Assembly: GCA_963514095.1 (NCBI GenBank)
Contig: CAUPSS010000033.1
Location: 1,054,001 to 1,118,000 of the forward strand
DNA: 64,000 nucleotides
Direction: 5' to 3'
Origin: Eutrigla gurnardus
Taxonomy: Eukaryota; Chordata; Actinopteri; Perciformes; Triglidae
Shown: piece by piece, positions 1 to 11,800 of the stretch
Numbering within the stretch: the first letter of the stretch is position 1
Layout of the letters: every line of letters begins with the position of its first letter
Notes under the pieces: model-generated
The model's database searches: none
Seen by the model: the letters and a program-made list of their open reading frames with translations, nothing else
Told to the model about the DNA's origin: nothing
Position numbers and translations under genes: made by a program

Positions 1-2591
1 ACATGTCGGCCCTGTGATAGACTGGTTACCTGTCTGTCTCTACATGTCAGCCCTGTGATAGACTGGTTGCCTGTCTGTCTCTACATGTCAGCCCTGTGAT
101 AGACTGGTTACCTGTCTGTCTCTACATGTCTCCCTGTGATAGACTGGTTACCTGTCTGTCTCTACATGTCTCCCTGTGATAGACTGGTTACCTGTCTGTC
201 TCTACATGTCCCCCTGTGATAGACTGGTTACCTGTCTGTCTCTACATGTACCCCTGTGATAGACTGGTTACCTGTCTGTCTCTACATGTCGGCCCCATGA
301 TAGACTGGTTACCTGTCTGTCTCTACATGTCTCCCTGTGATAGACTGGTTACCTGTCTGTCTCTACATGTCTCCCTGTGATAGACTGGTTACCTGTCTGT
401 CTCTACATGTCGGCCCTGTGATAGACTGGTTACCTGTCTGTCTCTACATGTCGGCCCTGTGATAGACTGGTTACCTGTCTGTCTCTACATGTCAGCCCTG
501 TGATAGACTGGTTGCCTGTCTGTCTCTACATGTCAGCCCTGTGATAGACTGGTTACCTGTCTGTCTCTACATGTCTCCCTGTGATAGACTGGTTACCTGT
601 CTGTCTCTACATGTCTCCCTGTGATAGACTGGTTACCTGTCTGTCTCTACATCTCAGCCCTGTGATAGACTGGTCACCTGTCTGTCTCTACATGTCAGCC
701 CTGTGATAGACTGGTTACCTGTCTGTCTCTACATGTCAGCCCTGTGATAGACTGGTCACCTGTCTCTCTCTACATGTCAGCCCTGTGATAGACTGGTCAC
801 CTGTCTGTCTCTACATGTCAGCCCTGTGATAGACTGGTTACCTGTCTGTCTCTACATGTCTCCCTGTGATAGACTGGTTACCTGTCTGTCTCTAAATGTC
901 GGCCCTGTGATAGACTGGTTACCTGTCTGTCTCTACATGTCTCCCTGTGATAGACTGGTTACCTGTCTGTCTCTACATGTCTCCCTGTGATAGACTGGTT
1001 ACCTGTCTGTCTCTACATGTCTCCCTGTGATAGACTGGTTACCTGTCTGTCTCCACATGTCTCCATGTGATAGATTGGTTACCTGTCTGTCTCTACATGT
1101 CCCCCTGTGATAGACTGGTTACCTGTCTGTCTCTACATGTCTCCCTGTGATAGACTGGTTACCTGTCTGTCTCTACATGTCGGCCCCGTGATTGACTGGT
1201 TACCTGTCTGTCTCTACATGTCTCCCTGTGATAGACTGGTTACCTATCTGTCTCTACATGTCTCCCTGTGATAGACTGGTTACCTGTCTGTCTCTACATG
1301 TCTCCCTGTGATAGACTGGTTACCTATCTGTCTCTACATGTCTCCCTGTGATAGACTGGTTACCTGTCGGTCTCTACATGTCTCCCTGTGATAGACTGGT
1401 TACCTGTCTGTCTCTACATGTCTCCCTGTGATAGACTGGTTACCTGTCTGTCTCTACATGTCCCCCTGTGATAGACTGGTTACCTGTCTGTCTCTACATG
1501 TCTCCCTGTGATAGACTGGTCACCTGTCTGTCTCTACATGTCTCCCTGTGATAGACTGGTTACCTGTCTGTCTTTACATGTCTCCCTGTGATAGACTGGT
1601 TACCTGTCTGTCTCTCCATGTCTCCCTGTGATAGACTGGTTACCTGTCTGTCTCTACATGTCAGCCCTGTGATAGACTGGTTACCTGTCTGTCTCTACAT
1701 GTCTCCCTGTGATAGACTGGTTACCTGTCTGTCTCTACATGTCTCCCTGTGATAGACTGGTCACCTGTCTGTCTCTACATGTCTCCCTGTGATAGACTGG
1801 TTACCTGTCTGTCTTTACATGTCTCCCTGTGATAGACTGGTTACCTGTCTGTCTCTACATGTCTCCCTGTGATAGACTGGTTACCTGTCTGTCTCTACAT
1901 GTCCCCCTGTGATACACTGGTTACCTGTCTGTCTCTACATGTCTCCCTGTGATAGACTGGTTACCTGTCTGTCTCTACATGTCTCCCTGTGATAGACTGG
2001 TTACCTGTCTGTCTCTACATGTCCCCCTGTGATAGACTGGTTACCTGTCTGTCTCTACATGTACCCCTGTGATAGACTGGTTACCTGTCTGTCTCTACAT
2101 GTCGGCCCCATGATAGACTGGTTACCTGTCTGTCTCTACATGTCTCCCTGTGATAGACTGGTTACCTGTCTGTCTCTACATGTCGGCCCTGTGATAGACT
2201 GGTTACCTGTCTGTCTCTACATGTCAGCCCTGTGATAGACTGGTTGCCTGTCTGTCTCTACATGTCAGCCCTGTGATAGACTGGTTACCTGTCTGTCTCT
2301 ACATGTCTCCCTGTGATAGACTGGTTACCTGTCTGTCTCTACATGTCTCCCTGTGATAGACTGGTTACCTGTCTGTCTCTACATGTCAGCCCTGTGATAG
2401 ACTGGTCACCTGTCTGTCTCTACATGTCAGCCCTGTGATAGACTGGTTACCTGTCTGTCTCTACATGTCAGCCCTGTGATAGACTGGTCACCTGTCTCTC
2501 TCTACATGTCAGCCCTGTGATAGACTGGTCACCTGTCTGTCTCTACATGTCAGCCCTGTGATAGACTGGTTACCTGTCTGTCTCTACATGT
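1..2591 (+). repeat. Left-domain HOR of about 1.7-1.8 kb, first copy and part of second
   Basis: The rare GTACCCC unit occurs at 248 and 2061 (spacing 1,813 bp). The CTCCA unit with GATAGATTGG recurs at 1069 and 2801, and the GATTGACTGG unit at 1190 and 2922 (both spacing 1,732 bp). The 81 bp difference is two extra units (one 40, one 41 bp) near 370-450 in the first copy. Four further extra units lie around 1300-1459 in the first copy relative to the second. Between markers the class order is the same. GATTGACTGG is seen only in the first 4.2 kb of the window. Confidence 0.85.
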
Positions 2592-3313
2592 CTCCCTGTG
2601 ATAGACTGGTTACCTGTCTGTCTCTAAATGTCGGCCCTGTGATAGACTGGTTACCTGTCTGTCTCTACATGTCTCCCTGTGATAGACTGGTTACCTGTCT
2701 GTCTCTACATGTCTCCCTGTGATAGACTGGTTACCTGTCTGTCTCTACATGTCTCCCTGTGATAGACTGGTTACCTGTCTGTCTCCACATGTCTCCATGT
2801 GATAGATTGGTTACCTGTCTGTCTCTACATGTCCCCCTGTGATAGACTGGTTACCTGTCTGTCTCTACATGTCTCCCTGTGATAGACTGGTTACCTGTCT
2901 GTCTCTACATGTCGGCCCCGTGATTGACTGGTTACCTGTCTGTCTCTACATGTCTCCCTGTGATAGACTGGTTACCTATCTGTCTCTACATGTCTCCCTG
3001 TGATAGACTGGTTACCTGTCTGTCTCTACATGTCCCCCTGTGATAGACTGGTTACCTGTCTGTCTCTACATGTCTCCCTGTGATAGACTGGTCACCTGTC
3101 TGTCTCTACATGTCTCCCTGTGATAGACTGGTTACCTGTCTGTCTTTACATGTCTCCCTGTGATAGACTGGTTACCTGTCTGTCTCTCCATGTCTCCCTG
3201 TGATAGACTGGTTACCTGTCTGTCTCTACATGTCTCCCTGTGATAGACTGGTTACCTGTCTGTCTCTACATGTCCCCCTGTGATAGACTGGTTACCTGTC
3301 TGTCTCTACATGT

Positions 3314-3353
3314 CTCCCTGTGATAGACTGGTTACCTGTCTGTCTCTACATGT
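3314..3353 (+). repeat. Representative 40 bp consensus monomer (CTCCC class)
   Basis: This is a clean example of the commonest unit: CTCCC, then TGTGATAGACTGG, TTACCTG, TCTGTCTCT, ACATGT. By count it holds 6 A, 8 G, 11 C and 15 T, so 47.5% GC and 65% pyrimidine. It contains no CpG. It carries the palindrome ACATGT and the near-palindrome GGTTACC (of the form GGTNACC), each found once in most units of the array. Sister 40 bp classes begin CCCCC or CTCCA. Recurrent substitutions used below as markers are GGTCACC, GGTTGCC, TCTTTACATG, TCTCCACATG, TCTGTACATG, GTCGGTCTC and TCTAAATG. Confidence 0.97.
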
Positions 3354-3433
3354 CTCCCTGTGATAGACTGGTTACCTGTCTGTCTCTACATGTCTCCCTG
3401 TGATAGACTGGTTACCTGTCTGTCTCTACATGT

Positions 3434-3474
3434 CAGCCCTGTGATAGACTGGTTACCTGTCTGTCTCTACATGT
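3434..3474 (+). repeat. Representative 41 bp monomer (CAGCCC class)
   Basis: This unit begins CAGCCC in place of CTCCC and is therefore one base longer; the rest equals the consensus. The CGGCCC class (as at 2632) is its 41 bp sister and differs at one base, CG against CA. Roughly a quarter of units are 41 bp: 15 of the 56 units between 51317 and 53571. The mix of 40 and 41 bp units sets the reading-phase behaviour of the array and makes the order of classes a readable barcode. Confidence 0.95.
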
Positions 3475-5079
3475 CCCCCTGTGATAGACTGGTTACCTGT
3501 CTGTCTCTACATGTCCCCCTGTGATAGACTGGTTACCTGTCTGTCTCTACATGTCTCCCTGTGATAGACTGGTTACCTGTCTGTCTGTACATGTCTCCCT
3601 GTGATAGACTGGTTACCTGTCTGTCTCTACATGTCTCCCTGTGATAGACTGGTTACCTGTCTGTCTCTACATGTCAGCCCTGTGATAGACTGGTTACCTG
3701 TCTGTCTCTACATGTCTCCCTGTGATAGACTGGTTACCTGTCTGTCTCTACATGTCTCCCTGTGATAGACTGGTCACCTGTCTGTCTCTACATGTCTCCC
3801 TGTGATAGACTGGTTACCTGTCTGTCTTTACATGTCTCCCTGTGATAGACTGGTTACCTGTCTGTCTCTAAATGTCGGCCCTGTGATAGACTGGTTACCT
3901 GTCTGTCTCTACATGTCTCCCTGTGATAGACTGGTTACCTGTCTGTCTCTACATGTCTCCCTGTGATAGACTGGTTACCTGTCTGTCTCTACATGTCTCC
4001 CTGTGATAGACTGGTTACCTGTCTGTCTCCACATGTCTCCATGTGATAGATTGGTTACCTGTCTGTCTCTACATGTCCCCCTGTGATAGACTGGTTACCT
4101 GTCTGTCTCTACATGTCTCCCTGTGATAGACTGGTTACCTGTCTGTCTCTACATGTCGGCCCCGTGATTGACTGGTTACCTGTCTGTCTCTACATGTCTC
4201 CCTGTGATAGACTGGTTACCTATCTGTCTCTACATGTCTCCCTGTGATAGACTGGTTACCTGTCTGTCTCTACATGTCCCCCTGTGATAGACTGGTTACC
4301 TGTCTGTCTCTACATGTCTCCCTGTGATAGACTGGTCACCTGTCTGTCTCTACATGTCTCCCTGTGATAGACTGGTTACCTGTCTGTCTTTACATGTCTC
4401 CCTGTGATAGACTGGTTACCTGTCTGTCTCTCCATGTCTCCCTGTGATAGACTGGTTACCTGTCTGTCTCTACATGTCTCCCTGTGATAGACTGGTTACC
4501 TGTCTGTCTCTACATGTCCCCCTGTGATAGACTGGTTACCTGTCTGTCTCTACATGTCTCCCTGTGATAGACTGGTTACCTGTCTGTCTCTACATGTCTC
4601 CCTGTGATAGACTGGTTACCTGTCTGTCTCTACATGTCTCCCTGTGATAGACTGGTTACCTGTCTGTCTCTACATGTCAGCCCTGTGATAGACTGGTTAC
4701 CTGTCTGTCTCTACATGTCCCCCTGTGATAGACTGGTTACCTGTCTGTCTCTACATGTCCCCCTGTGATAGACTGGTTACCTGTCTGTCTCTACATGTCT
4801 CCCTGTGATAGACTGGTTACCTGTCTGTCTGTACATGTCTCCCTGTGATAGACTGGTTACCTGTCTGTCTCTACATGTCTCCCTGTGATAGACTGGTTAC
4901 CTGTCTGTCTCTACATGTCAGCCCTGTGATAGACTGGTTACCTGTCTGTCTCTACATGTCTCCCTGTGATAGACTGGTTACCTGTCTGTCTCTACATGTC
5001 TCCCTGTGATAGACTGGTCACCTGTCTGTCTCTACATGTCTCCCTGTGATAGACTGGTTACCTGTCTGTCTTTACATGT

Positions 5080-6892
5080 CTCCCTGTGATAGACTGGTTA
5101 CCTGTCTGTCTCTACATGTCTCCCTGTGATAGACTGGTTACCTGTCTGTCTCTACATGTCTCCCTGTGATAGACTGGTTACCTGTCTGTCTCTACATGTC
5201 CCCCTGTGATAGACTGGTTACCTGTCTGTCTCTACATGTCTCCCTGTGATAGACTGGTTACCTGTCTGTCTCTACATGTCTCCCTGTGATAGACTGGTTA
5301 CCTGTCTGTCTCTACATGTCCCCCTGTGATAGACTGGTTACCTGTCTGTCTCTACATGTCTCCCTGTGATAGACTGGTTACCTGTCTGTCTCTACATGTC
5401 GGCCCCATGATAGACTGGTTACCTGTCTGTCTCTACATGTCTCCCTGTGATAGACTGGTTACCTGTCTGTCTCTACATGTCTCCCTGTGATAGACTGGTT
5501 ACCTGTCTGTCTCTACATGTCGGCCCTGTGATAGACTGGTTACCTGTCTGTCTCTACATGTCAGCCCTGTGATAGACTGGTTGCCTGTCTGTCTCTACAT
5601 GTCAGCCCTGTGATAGACTGGTTACCTGTCTGTCTCTACATGTCTCCCTGTGATAGACTGGTTACCTGTCTGTCTCTACATGTCTCCCTGTGATAGACTG
5701 GTTACCTGTCTGTCTTTACATGTCTCCCTGTGATAGACTGGTTACCTGTCTGTCTCTCCATGTCTCCCTGTGATAGACTGGTTACCTGTCTGTCTCTACA
5801 TGTCCCCCTGTGATAGACTGGTTACCTGTCGGTCTCTACATGTCTCCCTGTGATAGACTGGTTACCTGTCTGTCTCTACATGTCTCCCTGTGATAGACTG
5901 GTTACCTGTCTGTCTCCACATGTCTCCATGTGATAGACTGGTTACCTGTCTGTCTCTACATGTCAGCCCTATGATAGACTGGTTACCTGTCTGTCTCTAC
6001 ATGTCAGCCCTGTGATAGACTGGTTACCTGTCTGTCTCTACATGTCAGCCCTGTGATAGACTGGTTACCTGTCTGTCTGTACATGTCTCCCTGTGATAGA
6101 CTGGTTACCTGTCTGTCTCTAAATGTCGGCCCCGTGATAGACTGGTTACCTGTCTGTCTCTACATGTCAGCCCTGTGATAGACTGGTTACCTGTCTGTCT
6201 CTACATGTCTCCCTGTGATAGACTGGTTACCTGTCTGTCTCTACATGTCTCCCTGTGATAGACTGGTCACCTGTCTGTCTCTACATGTCTCCCTGTGATA
6301 GACTGGTTACCTGTCTGTCTCTACATGTCTCCCTGTGATAGACTGGTTACCTGTCTGTCTCTACATGTCCCCCTGTGATAGACTGGTTACCTGTCTGTCT
6401 CTACATGTCTCCCTGTGATAGACTGGTTACCTGTCTGTCTCTACATGTCTCCCTGTGATAGACTGGTTACCTGTCTGTCTCTACATGTCCCCCTGTGATA
6501 GACTGGTTACCTGTCTGTCTCTACATGTCTCCCTGTGATAGACTGGTTACCTGTCTGTCTCTACATGTCGGCCCCATGATAGACTGGTTACCTGTCTGTC
6601 TCTACATGTCTCCCTGTGATAGACTGGTTACCTGTCTGTCTCTACATGTCCCCCTGTGAAAGACTGGTTACCTGTCGGTCTCTACATGTCTCCCTGTGAT
6701 AGACTGGTTACCTGTCTGTCTCTACATGTCTCCCTGTGATAGACTGGTTACCTGTCTGTCTCTAAATGTCGGCCCCGTGATAGACTGGTTACCTGTCTGT
6801 CTCTACATGTCTCCCTGTGATAGACTGGTTACCTGTCTGTCTCTACATGTCTCCCTGTGATAGACTGGTTACCTGTCTGTCTCTACATGTCT
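5080..6892 (+). repeat. Left-domain monomers in mixed order
   Basis: This stretch holds only satellite units. It contains two CGGCCCCATG units (about 5400 and 6569), a GGTTGCC unit near 5580, a TCTCCATG unit near 5757 and a GTGAAAG substitution at 6658 followed by GTCGGTCTC. The GTGAAAG plus GTCGG pair recurs at 9397, offset 2,739 bp, and the match continues rightward, so 6.6-7.4 kb and 9.3-10.1 kb are related copies. No other feature is seen. Confidence 0.8.
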
Positions 6893-8822
6893 CCCTGTGA
6901 TAGACTGGTTACCTGTCTGTCTCCACATGTCTCCATGTGATAGATTGGTTACCTGTCTGTCTCTACATGTCCCCCTGTGATAGACTGGTTACCTGTCTGT
7001 CTCTACATGTCTCCCTGTGATAGACTAGTTACCTGTCTGTCTCTACATGTCGGCCCCGTGATAGACTGGTTACCTGTCTGTCTCTACATGTCTCCCTGTG
7101 ATAGACTGGTTACCTGTCTGTCTCTACATGTCGGCCCCGTGATAGACTGGTTACCTGTCTGTCTCTACATGTCTCCCTGTGATAGACTGGTCACCTGTCT
7201 GTCTCTACATGTCTCCCTGTGATAGACTGGTTACCTGTCTGTCTTTACATGTCTCCCTGTGATAGACTGGTTACCTGTCTGTCTCTACATGTCTCCCTGT
7301 GATAGACTGGTTACCTGTCTGTCTCTACATGTCCCCCTGTGATAGACTGGTTACCTGTCTGTCTCTACATGTCTCCCTGTGATAGACTGGTTACCTGTCT
7401 GTCTCTACATGTCAGCCCTGTGATAGACTGGTTACCTGTCTGTCTGTACATGTCTCCCTGTGATAGACTGGTTACCTGTCTGTCTCTACATGTCTCCCTG
7501 TGATAGACTGGTTACCTGTCTGTCTCTACATGTCAGCCCTGTGATAGACTGGTTACCTGTCTGTCTCTACATGTCTCCCTGTGATAGACTGGTTACCTGT
7601 CTGTCTCTACATGTCCCCCTGTGATAGACTGGTTACCTGTCTGTCTCTACATGTCTCCCTGTGATAGACTGGTTACCTGTCTGTCTCTACATGTCTCCCT
7701 GTGATAGACTGGTTACCTGTCTGTCTCTACATGTCCCCCTGTGATAGACTGGTTACCTGTCTGTCTCTACATGTCTCCCTGTGATAGACTGGTTACCTGT
7801 CTGTCTCTACATGTCGGCCCCATGATAGACTGGTTACCTGTCTGTCTCTACATGTCAGCCCTGTGATAGACTGGTTACCTGTCTGTCTCCACATGTCTCC
7901 ATGTGATAGATTGGTTACCTGTCTGTCTCTACATGTCCCCCTGTGATAGACTGGTTACCTTTCTGTCTCTACATGTCTCCCTGTGATAGACTAGTTACCT
8001 GTCTGTCTCTACATGTCGGCCCCGTGATAGACTGGTTACCTGTCTGTCTCTACATGTCTCCCTGTGATAGACTGGTTACCTGTCTGTCTCTACATGTCGG
8101 CCCCGTGATAGACTGGTTACCTGTCTGTCTCTACATGTCTCCCTGTGATAGACTGGTCACCTGTCTGTCTCTACATGTCTCCCTGTGATAGACTGGTTAC
8201 CTGTCTGTCTTTACATGTCTCCCTGTGATAGACTGGTTACCTGTCTGTCTCTACATGTCTCCCTGTGATAGACTGGTTACCTGTCTGTCTCTACATGTCC
8301 CCCTGTGATAGACTGGTTACCTGTCTGTCTCTACATGTCTCCCTGTGATAGACTGGTTACCTGTCTGTCTCTACATGTCAGCCCTGTGATAGACTGGTTA
8401 CCTGTCTGTCTGTACATGTCTCCCTGTGATAGACTGGTTACCTGTCTGTCTCTACATGTCTCCCTGTGATAGACTGGTTACCTGTCTGTCTCTACATGTC
8501 AGCCCTGTGATAGACTGGTTACCTGTCTGTCTCTACATGTCTCCCTGTGATAGACTGGTTACCTGTCAGTCTCTACATGTCCCCCTGTGATAGACTGGTT
8601 ACCTGTCTGTCTCTACATGTCTCCCTGTGATAGACTGGTTACCTGTCTGTCTCTACATGTCTCCCTGTGATAGACTGGTTACCTGTCTGTCTCTACATGT
8701 CCCCCTGTGATAGACTGGTTACCTGTCTGTCTCTACATGTCTCCCTGTGATAGACTGGTTACCTGTCTGTCTCTACATGTCGGCCCCATGATAGACTGGT
8801 TACCTGTCTGTCTCTACATGTC
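6893..8822 (+). repeat. Tandem duplication of a 966 bp HOR (24 monomers x 2)
   Basis: Units 6893-7858 and 7859-8822 match at a fixed 966 bp offset. Paired markers are GATAGATTGG at 6939 and 7905, the otherwise unseen GACTAGTT (about 7024 and 7990), and CGGCCCCATG at 7815 and 8781. Private differences in the second copy are CCTTTCTGTC near 7960 and GTCAGTCTC near 8570. The match starts and stops inside a monomer where CTCCC meets CAGCCC, so the exchange kept register. Confidence 0.88.
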
Positions 8823-11800
8823 TCCCTGTGATAGACTGGTTACCTGTCTGTCTCTACATGTCTCCCTGTGATAGACTGGTTACCTGTCTGTCTCTACATG
8901 TCGGCCCTGTGATAGACTGGTTACCTGTCTGTCTCTACATGTCAGCCCTGTGATAGACTGGTTGCCTGTCTGTCTCTACATGTCAGCCCTGTGATAGACT
9001 GGTTACCTGTCTGTCTCTACATGTCTCCCTGTGATAGACTGGTTACCTGTCTGTCTCTACATGTCTCCCTGTGATAGACTGGTTACCTGTCTGTCTCTAC
9101 ATGTCAGCCCTGTGATAGACTGGTCACCTGTCTCTCTCTACATGTCAGCCCTGTGATAGACTGGTCACCTGTCTGTCTCTACATGTCAGCCCTGTGATAG
9201 ACTGGTTACCTGTCTGTCTCTACATGTCTCCCTGTGATAGACTGGTTACCTGTCTGTCTCTAAATGTCGGCCCCGTGATAGACTGGTTACCTGTCTGTCT
9301 CTACATGTCTCCCTGTGATAGACTGGTTACCTGTCTGTCTCTACATGTCTCCCTGTGATAGACTGGTTACCTGTCTGTCTCTACATGTCCCCCTGTGAAA
9401 GACTGGTTACCTGTCGGTCTCTACATGTCTCCCTGTGATAGACTGGTTACCTGTCTGTCTCTACATGTCTCCCTGTGATAGACTGGTTACCTGTCTGTCT
9501 CTAAATGTCGGCCCCGTGATAGACTGGTTACCTGTCTGTCTCTACATGTCTCCCTGTGATAGACTGGTTACCTGTCTGTCTCTACATGTCTCCCTGTGAT
9601 AGACTGGTTACCTGTCTGTCTCTACATGTCTCCCTGTGATAGACTGGTTACCTTTCTGTCTCCACATGTCTCCATGTGATAGATTGGTTACCTGTCTGTC
9701 TCTACATGTCCCCCTGTGATAGACTGGTTACCTGTCTGTCTCTACATGTCTCCCTGTGATAGACTGGTTACCTGTCTGTCTCTACATGTCGGCCCCGTGA
9801 TAGACTGGTTACCTGTCTGTCTCTACATGTCTCCCTGTGATAGACTGGTTACCTGTCTGTCTCTACATGTCGGCCCCGTGATAGACTGGTTACCTGTCTG
9901 TCTCTACATGTCTCCCTGTGATAGACTGGTCACCTGTCTGTCTCTACATGTCTCCCTGTGATAGACTGGTTACCTGTCTGTCTTTACATGTCTCCCTGTG
10001 ATAGACTGGTTACCTGTCTGTCTCTACATGTCTCCCTGTGATAGACTGGTTACCTGTCTGTCTCTACATGTCCCCCTGTGATAGACTGGTTACCTGTCTG
10101 TCTCTACATGTCTCCCTGTGATAGACTGGTTACCTGTCTGTCTCTACATGTCTCCCTGTGATAGACTGGTTACCTGTCTGTCTCTACATGTCCCCCTGTG
10201 ATAGACTGGTTTCCTGTCTGTCTCTACATGTACCCCTGTGATAGACTGGTTACCTGTCTGTCTCTACATGTCGGCCCCATGATAGACTGGTTACCTGTCT
10301 GTCTCTACATGTCTCCCTGTGATAGACTGGTTACCTGTCTGTCTCTACATGTCTCCCTGTGATAGACTGGTTACCTGTCTGTCTCTACATGTCGGCCCTG
10401 TGATAGACTGGTTACCTGTCTGTCTCTACATGTCGGCCCTGTGATAGACTGGTTACCTGTCTGTCTCTACATGTCGGCCCTGTGATAGACTGGTTGCCTG
10501 TCTGTCTCTACATGTCAGCCCTGTGATAGACTGGTTACCTGTCTGTCTCTACATGTCTCCCTGTGATAGACTGGTTACCTGTCTGTCTCTACATGTCTCC
10601 CTGTGATAGACTGGTTACCTGTCTGTCTCTACATGTCAGCCCTGTGATAGACTGGTCACCTGTCTGTCTCTACATGTCAGCCCTGTGATAGACTGGTTAC
10701 CTGTCTGTCTCTACATGTCTCCCTGTGATAGACTGGTTACCTGTCTGTCTCTACATGTCAGCCCTGTGATAGACTGGTTACCTGTCTGTCTCTACATGTC
10801 TCCCTGTGATAGACTGGTTACCTGTCTGTCTCTACATGTCTCCCTGTGATAGACTGGTCACCTGTCTGTCTCTACATGTCTCCCTGTGATAGACTGGTTA
10901 CCTGTCTGTCTTTACATGTCTCCCTGTGATAGACTGGTTACCTGTCTGTCTCTACATGTCTCCCTGTGATAGACTGGTCACCTGTCTGTCTCTACATGTC
11001 TCCCTGTGATAGACTGGTTACCTGTCTGTCTTTACATGTCTCCCTGTGATAGACTGGTTACCTGTCTGTCTCTACATGTCTCCCTGTGATAGACTGGTTA
11101 CCTGTCTGTCTCTACATGTCCCCCTGTGATAGACTGGTTACCTGTCTGTCTCTACATGTCTCCCTGTGATAGACTGGTTACCTGTCTGTCTCTACATGTC
11201 TCCCTGTGATAGACTGGTTACCTGTCTGTCTCTACATGTCCCCCTGTGATAGACTGGTTACCTGTCTGTCTTTACATGTCTACCTGTGATAGACTGGTTA
11301 CCTGTCTGTCTCTACATGTCTCCCTGTGATAGACTGGTTACCTGTCTGTCTCTACATGTCCCCCTGTGATAGACTGGTTACCTGTCTGTCTCTACATGTC
11401 TCCCTGTGATAGACTGGTTACCTGTCTGTCTCTACATGTCGGCCCCATGATAGACTGGTTACCTGTCTGTCTCTACATGTCTCCCTGTGATAGACTGGTT
11501 ACCTGTCTGTCTCTACATGTCTCCCTGTGATAGACTGGTTACCTGTCTGTCTCTACATGTCGGCCCTGTGATAGACTGGTTACCTGTCTGTCTCTACATG
11601 TCAGCCCTGTGATAGACTGGTTGCCTGTCGGTCTCTACATGTCAGCCCTGTGATAGACTGGTTACCTGTCTGTCTCTACATGTCTCCCTGTGATAGACTG
11701 GTTACCTGTCTGTCTCTACATGTCTCCCTGTGATAGACTGGTTACCTGTCTGTCTCTACATGTCAGCCCTGTGATAGACTGGTTACCTGTCTGTCTCTAC

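Larger units (their letters stand above)
2592..5079 (+). repeat. Tandem duplication of a 1,244 bp HOR (31 monomers x 2)
   Basis: Units 2592-3835 and 3836-5079 carry the same order of monomer classes. Paired markers at exactly 1,244 bp include TCTAAATGTCGG (2632 and 3876 at the CGG), GATAGATTGG (2801 and 4045), GATTGACTGG (2922 and 4166) and TCTGTACATG (near 3588 and 4832). I saw no substitution between the two copies, so the duplication looks young. The match breaks at both outer ends within a monomer, as expected of in-register exchange. Confidence 0.88.

Noticed and set aside
3314..3353. p53 response elements (CATG core in ACATGT)
   Set aside because: The flanks fail the RRRCWWGYYY half-site at two positions and half-sites lie 40 bp apart, unlike functional elements.
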